Assembly (NCBI GenBank): GCA_030762175.1
Contig: CM060834.1
Location: 32,120,501-32,184,500, forward strand
Source of the DNA: Metallyticus violacea
Taxonomy: Eukaryota; Arthropoda; Insecta; Mantodea; Metallyticidae
Direction of reading: 5' to 3'
DNA: 64,000 nt
In this document: positions 1 through 11,600 of the stretch, one piece after another
Numbering within the stretch: the first letter of the stretch is position 1
How the letters are laid out: each line of letters opens with the position of its first letter
Translations under genes and position numbers: made by a program
Notes under the pieces: model-generated
Database searches by the model: none
The model's input: the letters and a program-made list of their open reading frames with translations, nothing else
Told to the model about the DNA's origin: nothing

Positions 1-47
1 GTCGAACTACATACCCTTTTGCTCCAATTACTTGTTTAAATATGTAG

Positions 48-82
48 GACCAGTTTCATGAACCCTTCTTTCGCATTGTCAA
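48..82 (-). ncRNA. Hammerhead-like motif, PLE family A, outer copy
   Basis: On the minus strand: core TTGACAA (76-82), one T, a helix II hairpin (partly mismatched), GAA, then the self-complementary hexamer ACTGGT (49-54). Position 3 is U and position 8 is A, as in the youngest family at 50146-50152. Helix I is not clear and activity is doubtful. Confidence 0.45.
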
Positions 83-213
83 CTAATTGTCGACTGGAGG
101 ATAAACCGTTATGCTATGGGAATATGTAATCTGATCTGGTGGAGGTATGATTATGTTTTCATCACTAGAAGTGCTGCAGTACATTAAACTATCTTTGTAC
201 TTGTAAATATGTA

Positions 214-249
214 GAACCGGTTTCATGAACCCTTCATTCATATCATCAG
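214..249 (-). ncRNA. Hammerhead-like motif, PLE family A, second copy
   Basis: On the minus strand: canonical CTGATGA (243-249), an extra T, helix II ATGAA...TTCAT, GAA and self-complementary ACCGGT. Compared with the copy at 1028 the second helix II pair changes from C-G to T-A on both sides, a compensatory change. Helix I is weak. Confidence 0.55.
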
Positions 250-1027
250 CTAATTGTCGACTGAAGAATAAACCATTATGCTATGGGAATGTGCAATCTG
301 CTCTAGTGGAGGTGTGATGAACTGAAGATTATGTTTTCATCACTAGAAGTGTTGCAGTACATTAAAGTATCTTTGTACTTATAAATGTAGATTTTCTCCC
401 AAGTTGCTAATTCTGTAGGTTCTTACTGATTTTAATAATTTGGTTTATTCGATATGTCATGATTTTCTGTCCAGAAATGAGGTGCCACTGCTGATTTCTC
501 CAACTGCTTGTATTTTATGTTCCTGAAATGTTCTTTTAACCATGTGCCCATATTTCTCTTTGTTTTTCCAATGTAGATTTTTTCACATTCTGCACAACTT
601 ATTTTATAAATACCTGCTTTTTTCTCATGTGGAATACTGTCATTAAAAAAAAGTAGGTATTTATAAAATAAGTTGTTCAGAATGTGAAAAAATCCACATT
701 GGAAAAGCAAAGAGAAACATGGGCACATGGTTAAAAGAACATTTCAGGAACATAAAATAAAGCAATTGGAGAAATCATCAGTGGCATCTCATTTCTGGAC
801 AGAAAACCATGACATATTGAATAAAACAAAATTATTAAAATCAGTAAGAACCTACAGAATTAGCAACATGGGAGAAAATCAAGTACAAAGTACAAGTAAG
901 AAAGTACAAGTACAAAGGTTAATGACACTTTCGGTGATGAAAACATAAACTTTAAGTTCATCACACCTCCACCAGAGCAGATTACACAATCCCACAGCAT
1001 AACTATTTATCCTCAGTTGACAATGGG

Positions 1028-1063
1028 TTGATGATGCGCAGGAAGGGTTCGTGAAACCAGTTC
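1028..1063 (+). ncRNA. Hammerhead-like motif, PLE family A, right arm
   Basis: TTGATGA (1028-1034), a T, a partial helix II (GCG...CGT), GAA at 1053-1055 and ACCAGT. Position 3 is U against G8 (wobble). This is the mirror partner of the minus-strand copy at 214-249 within the inverted element. Confidence 0.45.
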
Positions 1064-1106
1064 TACATATTTAAAAAAGTAAGTGGAGCAAGTATGTAGT
1101 TCGACT

Positions 1107-1419
1107 CAATCACACAATGATCTTAATAGTTATCATCTTCTATCTTTGTATTATATTTCAAATTAATTTATCAGCATTAGGAGTAGAAAACAATAAGAAA
1201 TGTTATCACATTGCATAAGCAATAAATATAAAAGGTTAACTTATTTGCACATTTATCATTTATTAAAAATTGGAGTTTACTGGTAGGAAATAACTCACGT
1301 TATAATAACAGAAAGAGAAAGAAAGTGTACCTAATTATTGCAACTTTTTAATGTCCCAGGTTCTGCATTTATTTATTTACTTGCGTTTAGTTAAAAAGTG
1401 ATACGGTTTTCCATTACAG
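1107..1419. other. AT-rich intron DNA upstream of hexosaminidase exon a
   Basis: I see no coding sequence or recognisable element here; it ends in the polypyrimidine tract and acceptor of the exon at 1420. Confidence 0.6.
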
Positions 1420-1625
1420 CTGAGAATGAACAGCACTGCTATCATGGACTTCCCACGTTATTCTCATCGTGGCCTGCTCTTGGACACTTCTCGGCATTTC
1501 ATTCCTTTGCCAGCCATCTTACAAACTCTTGATGCAATGGAGACTAATAAACTTAATGTATTTCACTGGCATATAGTTGATGATCCCAGCTTTCCATATC
1601 AAAGTGCAGCTTTTCCAGATCTCAG
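1420..1625 (+). CDS. Hex: Hexosaminidase exon a
   Basis: The acceptor is ...ttccattacag and the donor is gtagta. It opens in phase 0 with Leu-Arg-Met-Asn and ends inside a Ser codon (AG|T). It encodes the start of the GH20 barrel: [12 protein letters not shown] with the substrate-binding Arg at 1468-1470, then [15 protein letters not shown]. The first ATG at 1426 is internal, not a start: the preceding codons are open back to the acceptor and family members continue upstream. Confidence 0.92.
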
Positions 1626-4600
1626 GTAGTATTCCATCTATGCTTGCTTATTACTTAATTAAAAGTAATATAATGAACAAAGCTCTTCTGTTAGCTTGTA
1701 TATGAATAACTGTATAAATAAATCAAACTAAAGGCACTGATGAAATAAATTATTGGAATAATATGAATAAAGCATTCCTTTTTCTTTGCTTGTCCTCTCA
1801 TACATTTCAGATATTGGGTACTGCACTGTATAATTCTATTGCCATAATAAAGAATCTCTAAGCAATATTCTTATATTCTGTTCACTATTTATAAATTATT
1901 AAATTTGTAAGGATTGGTAAAAATGCTAAGAAGAGCAATTAGTCTTAATCTTCTGATCTCAAGAAAAGCAAATGTTTTTAATTACATATTTTTAAATATA
2001 ATTTATTTGCTAGATTTAATTAAAAACTACATATATCTCTTTTCTAATCATCTAAGTTTCAATATTCTTTAGTATTTATTTTAATATGCTATATAAATAA
2101 ATTTTTAAAACAGGAATTAAAATATCTACAATTAAGATTTAATATTATGAAATGTTTTTCTCCCAGAAAAAATTTGATAACAGATTAAGAAGTTTTTACT
2201 CTCTGTAACTAAATTAAATTATACAATAATATAGACCACTGGTAAGGCTTACAGACTAGCATGTTTGTAAACTGGTGAACCTGTTTTCTATCTCTACTTG
2301 GGATATATCTGGAAAGTTTTATCTGCAGGTTTCCTTTACTCTAACATAGCATATACCAGATAACTTTGGGTACCAAAGAACTCTGAGCTCATTAGCACCA
2401 ATTTAACACTTCTCCACCCAAAAAATTTGGGGTGTATATATATTATTATTATTATTTCTGAAATATTTAATTGCATTCAATAAACTTAGTTACTTAATCT
2501 TGAAATATTGTTAAATACACAGAAATATAAAATGACTTCAAATAGTGCAGATGTTAGCATAAATAGGGCCTCCTATGCCACATAGAAAATATTATATTGC
2601 TTGGTTGTTTTCACTTGTATTTCCCAAGGTTAATGCTCAGTATTATGAAACGAATATTAAGTTCAGATTAAAATGAGATTAGTCCCTTACTGGGAACACT
2701 TTCTTTATTTTCTTGTAGGAATTACAAAATCTTTTAGGAAATCTTGATGCCCCTTTACTCTTAGTGTTCCTTGCATATATTCAGTTAAAATACCTCCTGG
2801 TCTGAAGGTTTCCTTACTGGAATATTTCCTCTCAAAATGATAAATGTTCTTCTGAACTTTTCTTTACTTTACATAATTTTCATGCTTCATTATTTGTAAC
2901 AATTGAGAAAAGGCTAAATATCATTTAAACAGAGAATATTTAATTATATAAATATAATTTAAATGTCTTTTTAATTTCTTTATTAGAGTGTGTTACAGTA
3001 TTCCTAAAATCTTCCCTCAGCTTATAAGAAATGTGGCATTAAATAATCTTAATTACTACTAATAAACTATTTTTACAGTATATTTAAGATATTTCTTAAT
3101 GGGGATATTAATTTAAGGAACAAAATATTATTTTTTACATTTTTATGAACTAAGACTCTAATTTTTCTAGGATTTCTGAAATACATTAGAATGAAATCAC
3201 ACAAATAAACAATTATATCATTTAATTAAAATCACCGTATGATTGAATCAAACCACACACTCTTATTGGCTCCACTTACTCGTTTTGAGTCAACGGTTAG
3301 CTTATCATGCTAAGATTGTCTTCAAAATATGTATTAAATTAAAACAAGTAAGTGGAACCAATAAGAGTGTGCAGTTTGACTCAATAATACAATGATGTTT
3401 ATTATATGATTAGCTTCACTGTACAAGTTTCAATTAGCATTTCAAATTCTATCATTACTAACACTATCACTCAATAATTTCAAGACATGATATAATTTCC
3501 TGATACTTCTAGGAGGAACACAAACAAATTAATAAATGAATAAAGACATTGGTTTACTAGATCAAAAATACAATGATGAAATCAAAGTAAATCTTTTATA
3601 AGGAACACAATTAAAGTCCCTTTTAATCAACGTATCCACCTTGTCTTTAATAACCACCTAGCAAACTCTAGGCAATTGATTTACAAGTCCTTGAAAGTAT
3701 TCTTATAATATACCCTTCCATATTAGTTGGATAACTTCCCAGAGATGGTCTAAGATTTTTAAATGACCTTCAGATACCTCTATTCACTTTGTCCCATAAC
3801 AATTGCATGGACTTGCAATCCAACTTTGGGACAGCCTCTCTTTTATTTTCTTTTGATGCAATGCACCTCAAGCCATATTCGGATCAATGTTTAGAATTAC
3901 CTTACCTTGCTGCAAGGTGAAACCCTTCCTGGCTAAATGCAATTCATATTGCATGTTACCGAAGAATTTTATGACATTGTTTCTGATTCATTTTTCCTTC
4001 ATTTTTCACATTACTTCCAATATTATTTCCAGAAAAACACCCCCAAACCATGTTTAACTGTTAGCAGAACATATTGGTGAGTGTCTCTATTTTGTGGTCG
4101 TGGATACATATTCTTCTCCTGGTACCAAAATGCTCATATTTGGTTCAATTTGTGAAAAGTATTTAAGACCAATTGACAGTGTTCAGTGTTGATGTTGCTT
4201 GGTCCATTACAGTAATGTTAATATGCTTAAGTAGTGTTATCCTTACTGCCACATGTCTCTTCAGATCTGCTTCTGAAAGTCTGCCTTTTTACTGTTGCTT
4301 CAGATACAGTTTTCTTATTCATTTATCTTAGTCCTGCATATATTTGTGTTACAGTTTTAAGCCTATCCTTTTTATTAATAATTTTAATGAATTACCATCA
4401 CTTTCTGTAGTTTTATGAGTTTATTCTGATCATTATAAATCTTGGTTGCTACCTGTATTAGTCTGGCATACAAGGGTATATTGTACTCTCCACCAATAAA
4501 TAGTCACAATCTTTAACAATTTGATGAATTAACAAACCTACCTTCCTTAATGCTACTACACACATTGCAGCACATTTTCAAGTTATATTTCCATGCTTGT

Positions 4601-7600
4601 TATTGTAGCAAACAATTAGTCATTTTAAGTATATACTACTTATAGCAAGTTTATCTAACTATACAATGTTGAGTAACTCTGTGTTGTTAATAGTGGTAGA
4701 GGAAACAACACTGGAGCCTAAGTTGCATAGACTGATAATGTACATTAGATACTGCCAATGAAATGTACAGTTCCATTTTTCTATAGTTAATATTTCTATA
4801 ATGCCAAAACATCTCTTTTTTATAAAAACAACAAAGAGTAAAATGATATATTCTTAATTACCTGGTGAGTTGATTCAATGTTCATATGCTCCACTTACCA
4901 TTGAATTATTCTGGACATGTTTCATTGGCTATTGCCGGCATCATCAACTGTGAGTCAATGCTGACTTGGAATCATGTCTTGAGTAATTTAATGGTAAGTG
5001 GAGCATAAGAGTATTAAATCCTCTCACCAGCTAATTAAGAATATATAAGTTGCTTCACTGTACTAGTTTCAATACAAAGTTGGTCTTAAATTTAATAGAA
5101 TGATAATGTAAAATATGATATTTATTTAGTTACTAAACATAATCATCTGTAAAATGATAAATCTACGTTGATTTAAATACCAGTTTCATATAAATGAGCA
5201 TAGGTGTATTAAAAGTAATAAGCAGTTGTGTACTTTTGGCTGAGTATAATAAAATATGAGGGAAGGCAAATTAACTTAGATTTTTAAACATAAGCATTTC
5301 CTTCCTCAATTTTAGAAATTCCTAATATCCAATATAAAATTTATTTAAAAATCAATTATTTTTTTAACAGATAGCACAATCAATGGCTCTTAAGTCTTAC
5401 TTATTTCTCATTGAAAATCATTGTATGAACTTTCATTTAACCAATTTGCCTATTTTTATGTTGTGGATATTACTTTTTAAAAGAACTAAACATTGTTTGT
5501 TTTTAAATGGTCTCATGTTATAGCATCTTTTATGTTAAACTACAGCAATTTTTTATTAATAATTTCTTCACGATGTGTTGATAGCTTCTACTTAATGATT
5601 ATTTTCCTATTCCAGTGAGATGGGAGCATATAACCAATACACACAGATATATACAAGAGAGGATATACGTCATGTTATTGAACATGCACGACTCAGAGGT
5701 ATTAGGGTTCTAGTAGAATTTGATACTCCAGGTAAGAATTTTTCCAAAATTTATAATGATTAAAATACTTTGAGTATTAAATATATCGAACATATTGTTT
5801 TATTTTGGTAAGCACCCAATCTATTTTGAGCATCAATTCTGATAAATGCTACGTGATTGCAATTTCATCTAATGTTTGGTGTTTACAGGACATACACAAT
5901 CATGGGGACTTGGCAAGAAAAATTTGCTGACATCATGTTATAGTGGAGATAAACCTGATGGAACTTTTGGACCAATTAATCCAATCTACAATTCAACATA
6001 TGAATTTATGGAGACTTTCTTGGCTGAGGCTATTGAGTTATTTCCTGAGAAGTACATCCATTTAGGGGGGGATGAAGTTAGCTTTGACTGTTGGTAAGAA
6101 CCTAAAACATACTTGAGAGATTTTATTAAAAATTAAACTTTGCTTCAGAATGAAGAAAATAAGTTTAGAAATTAATAATGGCCTTGGTTTTCATAAAAAA
6201 AAAAAAAAAAAAAAAGTGAGATTTCACTCACATGCCGAATGGAAAGAGTTCTTATAGCAATGTTAGTAAAGTTGTCTCATTTTAGGATATTAATGCACAC
6301 ATAACAAATTATAAAAGTATTTAAAAGTAGCATCTTTTCTAGATGGAATTGCATATCACAAAACACTTTAAACTACTGTAAAAATAAAGGGGGTTAACGT
6401 GAATATTGGAACATTTGATAAATAGCTCTATAAGTGTAGGAATTTACCCAGATATTTTGAAAATTAGTACTGTCAGACCCATACACAAAAATGGTAACAA
6501 CAAGAAAGAGGAAATCACAGACTTATTATGCTAGCCTCCATTTTTGTGAAAGTATATGAAAAAGTACTAAGCATAATGTACTCATTAAATTCCAATATTG
6601 CCTCAGAAAATACTTATCCACAACAACAGCAATATCAACTCTTTTTCACTCAATACTTTGAGGTCTAGATGTGATGATGAAATGACAGCCTTGTTGCTTG
6701 ATCTGCATAAGGCATTCAACTGAGTACTATATAAAATCAATAGAAAAAGTGAAAAAAATTTGATATTAGGGGCATTTTCATAAAATAGAGCAATCATATT
6801 TACAGAATTTCACATAATTCACAGAAATTCACTATAAAGTAGAAATGTAAAATGGAAATGAAACTAAACTGAGAAATAGTTAAAGTTGGAGTGTGGAAGG
6901 ATATGTAATGGGTTCATCTATATTTTTAATATATGTGAATGACCTGCCTAATCTAAGTAATTGTAATACTATATCATATGCTGATTACACAACCCTGTTA
7001 TTTTCTTATAAGCCTATTATTGAACTGGAACAAATTACAGCAGAACAGTCACATAATATTTACATATACTTATTAAATAATAAATTAGCACTAAAGGTGT
7101 CAAACATCTAAAGCATTTATATTTCCTAATCACAATAGGCATGGGAATCAAGATATAATGTTATGACATGGGTGGCTAAGGCTGTTAAGATGTGGATTCA
7201 TATGAAAGAAACCTGGGGTTCGATTTCTGTCAGGACTATTCTCCATGACTGAGGTTTTTACATATTTTCCTCAATTCTCATAAATGGCAAATACTGGGGA
7301 ATCACTATAATATTCCTTCCTTAAAAAAAATTCTTTTCCTATGGGAGTTAAACAGTATTAAAAAATACATAGAGGTAATAATTAATGGACAAGCAATATA
7401 ACAGGTTAAACATATAAATTTCTTAGAAGTCACTGTTGATTAAATTAAATAATCTAAAATTAACATATTAGGGTTTAATCTACTCACACTTGTTATACAA
7501 CTGAAGTTTGGGAAAGTAATTATGGTATAAACATGAATAGGTTACTAGTTTTTTCTTAATTACTTGGTGAGTCAATTTAATACTCTTATGCTACAATTAC

Positions 7601-8555
7601 CATTGGATTATAGAGGACAGCATTTATTTTTTATAACATTTTTTTCCCATATTCCCAGTTCCAAAAGTATATCTATGAATTTCAGTAATTTGACTTTCTA
7701 AATTACTGAAATTCATAAACTAAAGCTGGAATATGGGAAAATATTTTTATAAAAAAATATGAAGATATGGTTATGAACTTCAAGATTCCACCAGAAGGCA
7801 AATTAATCCAAAAGTTCATAAAATGTTCATGAGAGCTACACCAAATCCATCCAACCAATCCAGCAGTCACTCACAGCTGAGGCAAAGGCCTGTGAAACAT
7901 GTCCTATGTAATTCAATGGTAAGTGAGCATAAGAGTATTAAATTGATTCACCAGCTAATTAAGAATATATTAAATGCTTCATTATATTAGTTCCAGCACA
8001 ACATTAGTTTTAAATTTAAAGTTACCAGTAGTTTGAGTTGTTTATACACAGGAGAGTGTCATATAGAACTCCTTTAATAAAGAATATACAATATTAACTA
8101 TAATTTAATAATATGTTAATTAGATATATCTGTTATAAGTATTAGCAATGACAAGATCCTAAACAAAGACTGCCACAACTATATATTACTCAGACTCAGA
8201 ACAATAATCATTGTCTTAATCTAAACAAAAAGGCTACTGAAAGAGATCCAAGGGCTATCAGTAAAATTATACGCTTCCTCTAACATTAAAACTCATACAT
8301 GGAAAAAAGTTCTAAACAAAACTGAGTGTAACAATTTATCATAAAAATGGAAATAATGTAAGTATTATTATTATTATTATTCCTTATTTTGCTGATAATT
8401 TTTGATGTGCAGATGAGTCAAATTATTGATTAATATGTTCTCAACACATTTGTAATTAGCATTTATTAATGTATTTTGAGGTTAATGCATCTTCTGACAA
8501 TGAATGAAACCCAAGTGTTGGGTCTATGGTCTGCAATAAAATTAAAACTAAAATA

Positions 8556-8614
<59 letters not shown>

Positions 8615-11600
8615 CGACGACGACGATAAAAATAACAACATACATAAATAAGAGGATAGGTTGTTTTGAGGTAAAACATGGTATCCAACAAAAAGAAAAT
8701 AAAAATATTTTTAGTTTAATTGATGTTTTAATTAACAATGGCCAAGAATATATTATACAGCTCTGAAAAATAAAACAAATAAGACTACAGCATATAATAG
8801 TACTACAAGAACATACAGCTATAGAAAATTTTAGTCACGCTTTCTCAGATTAAGCATGGAGTGAACTTTCCGTATATTCTGGACTTCTGGATGTTCCAAA
8901 TGTTCAACATAAAATGAAGAAGCACCATTAAATAACTAATTAAAGCATTAATTATGATATGAAAAAAATTACAATTATTTTTATGATTTCTCTTACACAA
9001 ATTTCATATGCAGCATACCATCAGCTGTGATCATCTAGCCATAAGCTTTTATTAGTGATTCTATCCTCATAAACTTTATGAATTAAAAGCTATTCAGTGA
9101 CCAGCAGTATGCACTGTATAGTTTTGTTGAAAAAATGCATGTTTGTATTCATTGTCCAATAATTCTTTGAAGAATGGTTACATTATGTTATATCTGCATT
9201 TCTGTGCATTCACTATATTTTTATAAAATATAGACCCTATAATTCTATAACTATTTACTGAGCATGCACCAATTTTTGTGCGTATTTTCACTTCAGCACT
9301 TGTGTTCTATGTTGCTACATGGCCATTTAAACAAATTTATGTTCGTCTGAGATAAAAATTAAATGTAAGTTAATGGAGTCATTCCTAACATTATCCAAAA
9401 TCCAGTTGTGATTCACAGCTGATGATGCAGGCAACGGCTTGTGAAAATTCTTATTGATTCAATGATAATTGGAGCATAAGAATATAAAATCAACTCACCA
9501 GCTAATTATGAATATATTAATTGCTTCACTGTATTAGTTCCGACACAAAATTAGTTTTAAATTTAATACCAGTTGCAGATATTTATTCTGTTATATTATC
9601 ACATGGCTACAAATACTGAACAACTCTTATATGGTTTTAATTTTAAAAGTTTGGCGATGACATTTCAAGCTGAGGTTTGCAAATTTCGGGTTTCCTGTGC
9701 AAGCCATTGCTGAGATTTCTTTGGACTTCATTCTAGCCTTTCTCAGATTTTGTCAAATTTATCCTCAGTATGCACTGATAAAACAGTTTGTCTTAAGTTT
9801 CATATTACTGATAGCTCAAATAATAATAATAATAATAATGATAATAATAATAATGATAATATTCCTGAAGGGAAGTTGAATAACAAATTGATCTCATACA
9901 AAACTGAAACAAGCTTTCTAGGCCTATGGATTCAGAATAACTTAAAATGGGAATCACGTATTAAATACCTTCTAAGCAAATTAAGCAGGAATATATATGC
10001 CTTAAGAATTTTTTTTAACCGCCACAGGTGGCCGAGGTTGTTAAGGCACAGACTTGTTTGCGGAAGGTCTGGGGTTTGAATCCTGCCAGGACCATCCTCC
10101 CTGACTGAGGTTTTCCTCAGTCCTCATAAATGGCAAATGCTGGGGAGGTACCTTAAGTTTAGACCTGGAACGATTCCTTTCTTAAAAAAAATTCTTTTCC
10201 CAATATATCATTTCATTTTATGTATCATCAGTATCCATCACCTGTGGTGCCTCTGTCGCAAAAACGGGGGCTAAACACTATTCATTCATTCTTACGAAAT
10301 TTAAGCCAAAATGTCAGCCTTTATATACTTTTAATAGCTTATTATGCTCATATACATTCGGTAATGAAATATGGAATAATATTTTGGGGAAATTTACCAG
10401 AAGCTAAAGATGTATTTATTAAACAAAAACAAGCCATTCGTATTATATGTGGTGAAAAGAAGCTATGCTCATGTAAATCTATATTTAGTAAACTTGGTAT
10501 ACTTACATTGGCATGTACTTACATATTACAGTCTTATTCTCAAAAAAAGAATAGATTTTCTTTCCAAGATAACAGAACTATTCATACACATTATACTACA
10601 AATAATAAGGACATTCACATAACCTCTATCAGAACTACAATGTGTAACGGGGTATTTCAAGCCAGTATAATGAAATATAATTGCTTCCCAATGTCATTAA
10701 AAATATAGAAAACTATAAGGTATTTAAGTCTAGAACAAAGAGTTTCTTGCAGGAGCACTGTTGTTATACAGTAAAGGAATATCTGCAATTTAATAAATAT
10801 TCACATACATAAGTCAATGTGTTAACTAGCTTGTATCACATCCTTCTTTCTTGTAGTCATATTCAATCTATTATATATTGCAAATAAACTTAGGTTAATA
10901 TATCTAAATTATATAAATTGAACTATTGACACATCCTGTATCAAAGTACTACGTACAGCATTGATTTTAGAAGATTAATAAATAAATTAATTAATAAAAT
11001 TGAACTGTACACACAGATATATACACATACTTGTTAAAGAAAATTTAAATGAATTAATATCTAGATCTTCAGTACATAATTATAATACTAGATGCAAATA
11101 TGATCTAGACACACCACAAAACAGATTAAGTAAAAACATTAATACTCACTACTGACAACAATTAAAACTCTTTAACAATCTATCTTTAACTATTAGAGAA
11201 CTTCCACTAAGCAAGTTTAATGTGACTATAAAGAAATGGTTCAAACATAAAGCCTTTTACACCATAGAAGATATATAGAATATGATATTGGTATTCCTAA
11301 ATTCATGTAACTTAAAAATGAATGTATTTATTTATTATTATGCAATGTTGCAACATTATGGCTTTCTGTAGTTATAGTTTACTGTGCATATCTGACATTG
11401 TATGTTACTTCATGTATCTGAGCTTCTTGTTAATGAAGAATCTTATCTTATCTAAGTAAAGAAGTTTAGTAAATATGATTTCAGTTATTTTCAAGAGTAA
11501 CTTCTTGTACAAATTTTCTATTTATTGTATTATTATAGTCCTTAAAAGTTAAGATTTTGAAGCATTATAACTTTTGAATCAGGGATTTTGAACCTGTTTT

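Larger units (their letters stand above)
1..1106. mobile_element. Inverted (head-to-head) Penelope-like element fragment, PLE family A
   Basis: Base 1 starts GTCGAACTACATAC and 1092-1105 reads its inverse, so the element is bounded by inverted ends. Both arms carry the 3' end of a PLE ORF: on the minus strand (432-640) a GIY-YIG block ([20 protein letters not shown]) followed by a HFWTENHDI block; on the plus strand (about 650-900) the same region with frameshifts. The axis lies near 635-638. The left arm also has a direct repeat of the terminal region (35-201 and 202-380, about 167-179 bp), the pseudo-LTR-like tandem layout known for PLEs. Non-functional: it has no reverse transcriptase core and it is frameshifted. 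Confidence 0.85.
1626..5615. other. Hexosaminidase intron a-b
   Basis: About 4 kb of AT-rich sequence without ORFs. The only recognisable insertions are two foldback elements (3242-3385 and 4846-5046). After the second, a stretch (5046-5100) recurs near 7975 and 9520, so it belongs to a repeat family associated with these foldbacks. The rest (1626-3240, 3390-4845, 5100-5615) shows nothing I can name. Confidence 0.6.

Noticed and set aside
1426..1629. ATG at 1426 as a gene start
   Set aside because: It is inside an exon: an acceptor precedes it in frame at 1419 and the protein begins in the middle of the hexosaminidase family.
8456..8766. Open frames of 60-96 codons with poly-Met, poly-Ile or poly-Ser
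   Set aside because: They are readings of the (GAT)n microsatellite on both strands; no protein outside the repeat is recognisable.
10026..10080. Candidate tRNA gene (Ser/Leu-like boxes)
   Set aside because: No acceptor stem closes and the same head recurs in front of the same body in other copies, so it is a SINE head.
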